NCBI GenBank assembly: GCA_035528375.1
Contig: DATKYS010000037.1
Coordinates: 1 to 10,197 of the forward strand
From: a bacterium
GTDB taxonomy: Bacteria > RBG-13-66-14
Length of the DNA: 10,197 nucleotides
Reading direction: 5' to 3'
Below, one piece after another: positions 5,908 through 10,197 of the stretch; position 1 is the stretch's first letter; the number at the start of each line of letters is the position of its first letter. The notes below the pieces were generated by a model that was not told where the DNA came from, did no database searches, and was given only the letters and a program-made list of their open reading frames with translations. A program made the translations under genes and the position numbers.

Positions 5908-6719
5908 TGTTCAAGTGGATCCCGCTCTTCGGCGGAGAGGTTCTGATGCGGACCCTCTTCGCCGCTCTGCTTTTAGCCGGCCTTCTGGGCTGGTTTCTTT
6001 ACGGGAAATTTTCCGGCGGGTCGTGGCGGCGGGCGACGACCGACTACCTCCGAGCGCTCGTGGTCGGGCTGGCGGCGGCGCGGGCGGTCGAGTACATCGT
6101 CTTCCTCCCGAGCTACCTGGGGCAGGGCCATCTGGTCCGGTCGTGGACCTATCTGGGCGGCTGCTTCTGGCCGGGCCTGGCGGTCGGGCTGGCGACCCTC
6201 TGGTTCTTTACCAGGAGGCGGGGTGACGCGCCGTGGCCGTCCGTGGCCGCGGGGGCTGTCACCCTCACCTTCGCCATGGCCCCCGTGTGGATCGGGGCGT
6301 TGCTGGACGGCTCGGCCTGGGGCGCGGCGGGCGACGTCCCCTGGGCGCTCGGGCCCGGTCAGTACGGCGTCCTCGTCCCGCTGTTCGCGTTCGGCCCCGC
6401 GGCCGCCTTCATGCCGGGGATTTCCGCCGCCTACACCATCCACCCGGTCCAGGTCTACTTCGCCCTGGGGTGTCTTTTGATCGGCCTCGGGGGCGTTTTT
6501 CTAAAAAAACGCCTGGCGCCCCGCCCGTTCAGCGCGGTCCTGGTGGCCGCCCTGGCCCTCCTCTGGTTCGGCCTCGGCTTCCTGCGGGCGGACGACCCGG
6601 TTTTATTCCTGGGTCTGTGCGCGCCCCAGATTATGGCCCTGGGCGGGCTCGTCTGGAGCACGGCGATCCTCCTCACCGAGAAAAAAATCCGCGTGAACCG
6701 GCCTCCGACCGCCGGGTGA
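5907..6719 (+). CDS. Lgt-like polytopic membrane protein without the catalytic motifs
   Basis: A 270-residue protein with about seven hydrophobic helices. Several blocks line up with prolipoprotein diacylglyceryl transferase (Lgt): the N-terminal IPLFGGEVLMRTLFAALLLA, YLGGCFWPGLAVG (84-94 region), DGSAWGAAGDVPWALG (134-149), IHPVQVY (178-184) and FLRADD (225-230). In Lgt the signature G-R-x-G-N-F-x-N-x-E carries essential Arg and Asn; here the region reads WIGALLDGSAWG with neither. The GGMSFHGG histidine appears replaced by Pro89. It is therefore probably not an active transferase, but a divergent or re-purposed homologue. ATG 5907 is chosen because the N-terminal Lgt-like block needs it; ATG 5946 has a better ribosome site (GGAGAGG, 5 bases) but would remove that block, and GTG 5904 is possible. 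The family link is an inference from motif alignment. Confidence 0.7.
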   Translation: MFKWIPLFGGEVLMRTLFAALLLAGLLGWFLYGKFSGGSWRRATTDYLRALVVGLAAARAVEYIVFLPSYLGQGHLVRSWTYLGGCFWPGLAVGLATLWFFTRRRGDAPWPSVAAGAVTLTFAMAPVWIGALLDGSAWGAAGDVPWALGPGQYGVLVPLFAFGPAAAFMPGISAAYTIHPVQVYFALGCLLIGLGGVFLKKRLAPRPFSAVLVAALALLWFGLGFLRADDPVLFLGLCAPQIMALGGLVWSTAILLTEKKIRVNRPPTAG

Positions 6720-6768
6720 CGGTGGGTCGGTATGGGGCGGCCCTCGACCCGCTAGCAACGCCGTTTGC

Positions 6769-6820
6769 GATGACGTAGGGGCCGACCGACGGCGCGCCGT
6801 TTAGATCGGCCCGCTTTTTT
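6769..6820 (+). terminator. GATGACGTAGGGGC repeat copy 2, acting as a terminator
   Basis: The 46-base repeat (6769-6814) seen at 3769 recurs 50 bases after the Lgt-like stop. Outer arms GGGCCGA and TCGGCCC enclose the palindrome ACGGCGCGCCGT, and CGC plus six T (6815-6820) follow. In this copy the hairpin plus T-run makes a credible intrinsic terminator for the TPR/Lgt-like operon. Confidence 0.65.
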
Positions 6821-6876
6821 GAGGCGGTCCTCTCGACGGTCCGTGCCCAATGGGTTTACTACGATTCCAGCCCCGA

Positions 6877-6974
6877 CCCTCACCCTAGCCCGTAGGCGAG
6901 CCTCTCCCTGGAAGGGAGAGGGGGGCCCGTGCCTCGCGGGTTGCGATATGCGGGCGATAGTGGACGGTCGTCCC
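6877..6974. repeat. CCCTCACCCTAGCC hairpin repeat and a decayed GGGCG palindrome
   Basis: CCCTCACCCTAGCC (6877-6890) is followed by a 9-base stem, CCTCTCCCT (6901-6909) with AGGGAGAGG (6913-6921). Reverse-complement relatives are at 9988 and 10125, and a shortened one at 3896. At 6952-6974 a sequence starting GGGCGATAG and ending GGACGGTCGTCCC is an imperfect version of the hairpin at 3815-3836. Together with the repeat at 6769 these account for most of the 406-base gap before pyrG; I see no gene in it. Confidence 0.6.
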
Positions 6975-7017
6975 AGGCGCAGATACCCCCGATCGGACCG
7001 AAATTTACGAAAAATAA

Positions 7018-7042
7018 CCCGTGGCGCACACGCGGTTTTTTT
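7018..7042 (+). terminator. Possible weak terminator upstream of pyrG
   Basis: CCCGTG and CACG-C-GG pair around GCGCA with one bulged C, followed by seven T (7036-7042). The stem is short. It may be a second stop for readthrough from the upstream operon. Confidence 0.35.
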
Positions 7043-7070
7043 GTTAACCTATACTCCCGTAGATTAACCA

Positions 7071-7092
7071 AACCGGCGCGAAAAAACCGGTT
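7071..7092 (+). other. Hairpin in the pyrG leader
   Basis: AACCGG (7071-7076) and CCGGTT (7087-7092) pair around a 10-base, A-rich loop, 34 bases before the pyrG start. A TATACT (7050-7055) just upstream could be a -10 box, but no convincing -35 is present. There is no T-run, so if it matters it is as leader structure rather than a terminator. Confidence 0.3.
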
Positions 7093-7125
7093 CTGCAAGC
7101 TCCAAGCGAGGCGGGGGAACGGACG

Positions 7126-8850
7126 ATGGAAGGGCTGTTCGATTTCGAGAGCATCAGCGCCAAGACCGACGATATCGAGGACGTGGATTTCTTCCCGGAG
7201 AAATACCGCATCGGGCGCACGAAGTACATCGTCATCACCGGAGGGGTGATGTCCGGGGTGGGAAAGGGGGTCTTCTCCGCGTCGCTGGGGCACCTCCTGA
7301 AGCACTACGGCTTCTCGGTGAGCCAGATCAAGATTGACGGCTACCTCAACTATGACGCGGGGACACTGAACCCCTACCGGCACGGCGAGGTCTTCGTCCT
7401 GGACGACGGCACCGAGTGCGACATGGACCTCGGCACCTACGAGCGCTTCCTCGACTGCGACCTCTGTGCTGACAACTACCTGACCTCGGGCAAGCTCTAC
7501 TCTAAGGTGCTGGAGAAGGAGCGCAAGGGGGACTACCTGGGGCGCGACGTGCTGGTCATCCCCCACGTCACCGGGGAGATCAAGCACTTCATCCGCACGA
7601 TGGCGAGCTCGCGGCCCTACGACATCGTGCTCATCGAAATCGGCGGCACCATCGGCGACATCGAGAACCTGCACTTCGTGGAAGCGGCGCGGGAGCTCTT
7701 CGTGGCCGAGGGGCGCGAGAACGTCATGTTCGCCCACGTCACCATGCTCCCCTACAACGAGGCCTCGGGGGAGCAGAAGTCCAAGCCGACCCAGCACTCG
7801 GTGAAAAAGCTCCTCGAGACCGGCATCCAGCCCGACATCGTGGTGGGTCGCAGCCCCAAGGGCGTCGCGCCGAAGGTGCGGCAGAAGATCGCCCTCTTCT
7901 GTAACGTGGCCCAGGAGAACGTCATCAGCTCGCCGGACCTGCCCAGCATCTACGCCCTGCCCTACGTGCTGGACCTCCAGCGGCTGGCCTGGCTGGTGAC
8001 GGGGCGGCTCAAGCTCTCCATGCCGATTCCGACCAACGGTAAGACCGAGCCGCCGCTCCACTCCTACGTGGAGCACGTGCAGGCCGGGGACCTCCCCGTG
8101 GTCAAAATCGCCATCACCGGCAAGTACGCCACGCTGAAAGACTCCTACATCAGCATCGTCAACGCCCTGGAGCACTCGGGGGTGGCGCTGGGGGTCCGGG
8201 TGGAGCCGGTGTGGGTGGACACAACGGAGATAGCGCGGCCCGAGGACGTTGAACGGCTGCTGCCCGACGACACGGCCGGCGTCATCGTCCCCGGCGGCTT
8301 CGGCGCCCGGGGGGTGGAGGGCAAGATCCAGGTCATCCAGTACGCCCGGGAGCGGGGGCTGCCCTTCCTGGGCATCTGCTACGGCTTCCACTTCGCCGTG
8401 GTGGAGTTCGCGCGCCACGTCTGCGGCCTCGAGGACGCCCAGACCACCGAGGTCAACAGCCGCACGCCCCACCCGGTCATCCACCTCCTCCCCGAACAGA
8501 AGAAGAAATCCAGGCTCGGCGGCACCATGCGTCTGGGGGGCCACAAGGTGCGCCTGGACCCGAAGAGCGCGGTGGCCAAGCTCTACGGCCGCACCGAGGT
8601 CACCGAGCGGTTCCGCCACCGCTTCGAGTTCAACGACGACTACCGCGAGATGTTCGAGAAAAAGGGGATGCGCTTCGTGGGCACCACCCCCGACGGTGTG
8701 ATCATGCAGGTGCTGGAGCTGCCCGGCCACCCCTACTTCGTGGCCAGCCAGTTCCACCCCGAGTACACCAGCCGGCCGCTCTCGCCGAATCCCCTCTTTC
8801 ACGGCCTGGTCCGGGCCGCCGCCCTAAAAAAGGAGCCGGTGACCGCATGA
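7126..8850 (+). CDS. pyrG: CTP synthase, divergent
   Basis: The 574-residue protein makes CTP from UTP, ATP and glutamine-derived ammonia, the last step of pyrimidine nucleotide synthesis. The synthase half has TKYIVITGGVMSGVGKG (P-loop, residues 32-48), DMDLGTYERF (99-108) and EIGGTIGDIE (171-180), which carry the Mg-ATP residues. The glutaminase half has PGGFGARGVEGKI, nucleophile C418 (GICYG), E442 and the HPE pair H544/E546, so the triad is complete. Oddities are a ~30-residue acidic N-terminal extension and H422 where GICLGMQ has Gln. KIDGYLNYDAGTLNPYRHGE also departs from the usual bacterial KLDPYINVDPGT form. GGGGGA lies upstream of the ATG with a long spacing. It heads an operon with two flavin proteins. 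Confidence 0.95.
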   Translation: MEGLFDFESISAKTDDIEDVDFFPEKYRIGRTKYIVITGGVMSGVGKGVFSASLGHLLKHYGFSVSQIKIDGYLNYDAGTLNPYRHGEVFVLDDGTECDMDLGTYERFLDCDLCADNYLTSGKLYSKVLEKERKGDYLGRDVLVIPHVTGEIKHFIRTMASSRPYDIVLIEIGGTIGDIENLHFVEAARELFVAEGRENVMFAHVTMLPYNEASGEQKSKPTQHSVKKLLETGIQPDIVVGRSPKGVAPKVRQKIALFCNVAQENVISSPDLPSIYALPYVLDLQRLAWLVTGRLKLSMPIPTNGKTEPPLHSYVEHVQAGDLPVVKIAITGKYATLKDSYISIVNALEHSGVALGVRVEPVWVDTTEIARPEDVERLLPDDTAGVIVPGGFGARGVEGKIQVIQYARERGLPFLGICYGFHFAVVEFARHVCGLEDAQTTEVNSRTPHPVIHLLPEQKKKSRLGGTMRLGGHKVRLDPKSAVAKLYGRTEVTERFRHRFEFNDDYREMFEKKGMRFVGTTPDGVIMQVLELPGHPYFVASQFHPEYTSRPLSPNPLFHGLVRAAALKKEPVTA

Positions 8851-9368
8851 ATCCCGTGATAGATGCCATCCTGGCGAGGCGCTCCTGCCGCGACTTCACC
8901 GGCGAGGCACTCCCCGCGGAGCACGTGGAGCTGCTGAAGGAATCCCTGCGCTGGGCCCCGTCGGCGGGCAACCGCCAGCCCTGGCGTTTCATCCTGGTGG
9001 GGGACCGGGGGACAAGGGTCCACCTCGGCGAGGCGGCCTACGGGCAGATGTTCATCGCCGACGCGCCGCTCATCGTCGTGGTGGTGGCGCTGCCGGAGGT
9101 GTCGGCCGGGCGTTACGGAGACCGCGGGCGGGAGCTTTACTGCCTGCAGGACACCGCCGCCGCGGTGCAGAATCTCCTCCTGGCCGCCCATTCCCTGGGC
9201 TACTGTTCGTGCTGGGTGGGCGCCTTCGACGAGGGCGGGGTGCGCCGCGTGCTGAGCCTGGGGGCCGACGAGCGCCCGGTGGCCCTGGCGCCCGTGGGGA
9301 AGGGGACCTACGCCGAGGAGAGGACCGACCGGGTTCCGTCGAAGAAGATTTTTCACGAGCTGCCCTAG
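8847..9368 (+). CDS. Nitroreductase-family flavoprotein
   Basis: A 173-residue nitroreductase-fold protein, an FMN-dependent NAD(P)H oxidoreductase. Visible family marks are ARRSCRDF (residues ~10-17, phosphate-binding arginines for FMN), WAPSAGNRQPWRF (~36-48), DTAAAVQNLLLAAHSLGY (~101-118) with CWVGAF, and a C-terminal PVGKG segment. It is at the short end of the family. The true substrate cannot be read from sequence. The ATG overlaps the pyrG stop (ATGA, 8847-8850), so translational coupling is likely. Such enzymes normally work as dimers in the cytoplasm with two FMN. Confidence 0.9.
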   Translation: MNPVIDAILARRSCRDFTGEALPAEHVELLKESLRWAPSAGNRQPWRFILVGDRGTRVHLGEAAYGQMFIADAPLIVVVVALPEVSAGRYGDRGRELYCLQDTAAAVQNLLLAAHSLGYCSCWVGAFDEGGVRRVLSLGADERPVALAPVGKGTYAEERTDRVPSKKIFHELP

Positions 9369-9377
9369 GGGGGCGCC

Positions 9378-9947
9378 TTGACCGAGAAGGTTCCCCAGGA
9401 CACCGACCCCCGCCGCTGGGAGACGCCGCTCCTTTTCTCCCAGGCCTTCTTCCTCACCACCACCGACCACGCCGGTAACCCGCACCTGGAGCCGGTGATC
9501 CGCCTTTTCCCCCTCGGCGACGAGCCGCCGCTCTTGGGCCTGGTCCTGTCCGAGGGCACCCTGGCCCACCGGCACCTCGCCAAAACCCGGGAGTTCGTGG
9601 TCAACCTGGCTCCGACGGGGCTGGCCCTCGCCTTCTGGCAATCCGGGGAGCCGGCCTATACCGGCCTGGACCGCATCGTGCGCCTGGGTCTCACCCTCGA
9701 GCCGTCGCGGAAGGTCGCCCCGCCGCTTATCGCCGAGTGTCCGGCCCATCTCGAGTGCCGTGTCGCGGAACGCAAACCGCTCCCCGGCGCCACTCTCTAC
9801 GTCGCCGAAATCGTGGCGGTGGAGGTGGACCGGGGTATTTCGTGGGGGACGCTTCGTGAGCGGTTCAAGGCGCTCGCGCCGCTGTTGTGGCTTCGGGAGG
9901 ACGGCGAGTATTATTGCGAGCCGAAGTTGCCCCACCGGGCCCGGTAG
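9378..9947 (+). CDS. Flavin-reductase-like FMN-binding split-barrel protein
   Basis: The 189-residue product begins at TTG 9378, nine bases after the nitroreductase stop, with a G-rich ribosome-site-like stretch before it. FSQAFFLTTTDHAGNPHLEP, LGLVLSEGTLAHRHLAKTRE and FVVNLAPTG are typical of the flavin reductase-like/flavoredoxin split barrel that binds FMN at a dimer interface. LYVAEIVAVEVDRG near the C-terminus is the matching late strand. It lacks any domain beyond the barrel. Its place after a nitroreductase suggests flavin redox, perhaps paired electron transfer, but no partner or substrate is shown. No better start is seen; the first ATG-type codon in frame is far inside. Confidence 0.8.
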   Translation: MTEKVPQDTDPRRWETPLLFSQAFFLTTTDHAGNPHLEPVIRLFPLGDEPPLLGLVLSEGTLAHRHLAKTREFVVNLAPTGLALAFWQSGEPAYTGLDRIVRLGLTLEPSRKVAPPLIAECPAHLECRVAERKPLPGATLYVAEIVAVEVDRGISWGTLRERFKALAPLLWLREDGEYYCEPKLPHRAR

Positions 9948-9951
9948 CGCC

Positions 9952-9963
9952 GGGGGGGGGGGG
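9952..9963 (+). other. Homopolymer tract of 12 G
   Basis: Twelve consecutive G begin five bases after the stop of the flavin-reductase-like gene. Tracts this long slip easily in replication and in sequencing. It is intergenic here, so length change would not shift a visible gene. Confidence 0.9.
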
Positions 9964-9987
9964 ACGCGGAGGTGAGGGTCGCGTTCC

Positions 9988-10197
9988 CCCTCTCCCCGTG
10001 GGAGCGGTGCGCCGACGGGGGTGGGGGTGAGGGCTGCTTTATAAGAAAACGGGCGGACCTGAAGGTCCGCCCCTACGTCATCGCAATATGCAAGGCTCGG
10101 ACCGGGGTGAGGGGTGTAGCGGTACCCTCTCCCCGTGGGAGGGGTGCGCCGACGGGGGTGGGGGTGAGGGCTGCTTTATAAGAAAACGGGCGGACCT
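9988..10197. repeat. 137-base composite direct repeat, second copy cut by the window end
   Basis: Positions 9988-10060 and 10125-10197 are identical except for one base (C10004 versus G). Each copy starts CCCTCTCCCCGTGGGAG, passes GGGGGTGAGGG (the reverse complement of the CCCTCACCC family), then CTGCTTTATAAGAAAAC, and ends in the first arm of a GGGCGGACCT hairpin. The second copy stops at the window edge in that arm. No gene is supported; a 69-codon frame here simply reads through the repeat. Confidence 0.85.
10041..10087 (-). repeat. GATGACGTAGGGGC repeat copy 3, inverted
   Basis: On the minus strand the sequence from 10085 reads GATGACGTAGGGGCGGACC and makes a perfect 10-base stem, 10072-10063 with 10060-10051, around a 2-base loop. 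It is followed by GTTTTCTTAT, so on this strand it again resembles a terminator, perhaps for a minus-strand gene to the right of the window. Confidence 0.65.

Noticed and set aside
3769-6814. Exactly 3000-base spacing of the two repeat copies
   Set aside because: The sequence between them shows no matching periodicity, so the round number looks like chance.
6880-8802. 640-codon minus-strand frame opposite pyrG
   Set aside because: It is the antisense of a clear CTP synthase; long antisense frames are common at this base composition.
8799-9935. 378-codon minus-strand frame opposite the flavin-protein genes
   Set aside because: It is low-complexity and spans two well-supported plus-strand genes.
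9972-10181. 69-codon plus-strand frame at the right edge
   Set aside because: It only translates the composite repeat, so its apparent internal duplication has no coding meaning.

Overview
The window comes from a bacterial chromosome that is GC-rich nearly throughout, probably an uncultivated lineage with a Gram-negative-type envelope (inference: signal-peptide TPR protein, a homologue of the lipoprotein-modifying enzyme Lgt, tandem SurE). I cannot name the taxon. The G/C-ending codon use, the small palindromic repeats between genes and a divergent CTP synthase would suit a candidate-phylum metagenome assembly, but this is a guess.

Left edge (1-1000): an AT-rich segment unlike the rest. It holds the last 40 codons of an IS1595-type transposase and, on the opposite strand, a DUF3800 gene with an in-frame stop. 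The segment abuts the 3' end of a tRNA-Lys(CTT) gene, the usual position for an integrated island. Positions 1041-3100 are a compact minus-strand unit: a small four-helix SMR/EamA-like membrane protein, two different SurE nucleotidase genes in tandem (1-base gap, then 8-base overlap), then tRNA-Lys, whose -35 box lies on the last surE stop codon. Next come a 50-residue zinc-ribbon gene (minus) and a divergent tRNA-Leu(CAG) with a textbook promoter.

Positions 3574-4059 hold no gene but are dense in structure: two copies, exactly 100 bases apart, of a ~60-base unit ending in a hairpin and T-run, then several palindromic repeats. From 4060 a two-gene plus-strand operon encodes an exported TPR/coiled-coil protein and a polytopic membrane protein resembling Lgt without its catalytic motifs. 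Positions 6720-7125 are again repeat-rich; one repeat copy appears to serve as the operon's terminator.

Positions 7126-9947 are a second operon: a divergent CTP synthase (pyrG), a short nitroreductase overlapping it by ATGA, and a flavin-reductase-like split-barrel protein. The right edge (9948-10197) has a 12-G tract and two copies of a 137-base composite repeat, the second cut by the window end.

Most genes are housekeeping or small accessory types. The less ordinary items are the TPR/Lgt-like pair, the interrupted DUF3800 gene beside tRNA-Lys, the duplicated unit after tRNA-Leu, and a dispersed hairpin family that places terminators in different contexts.
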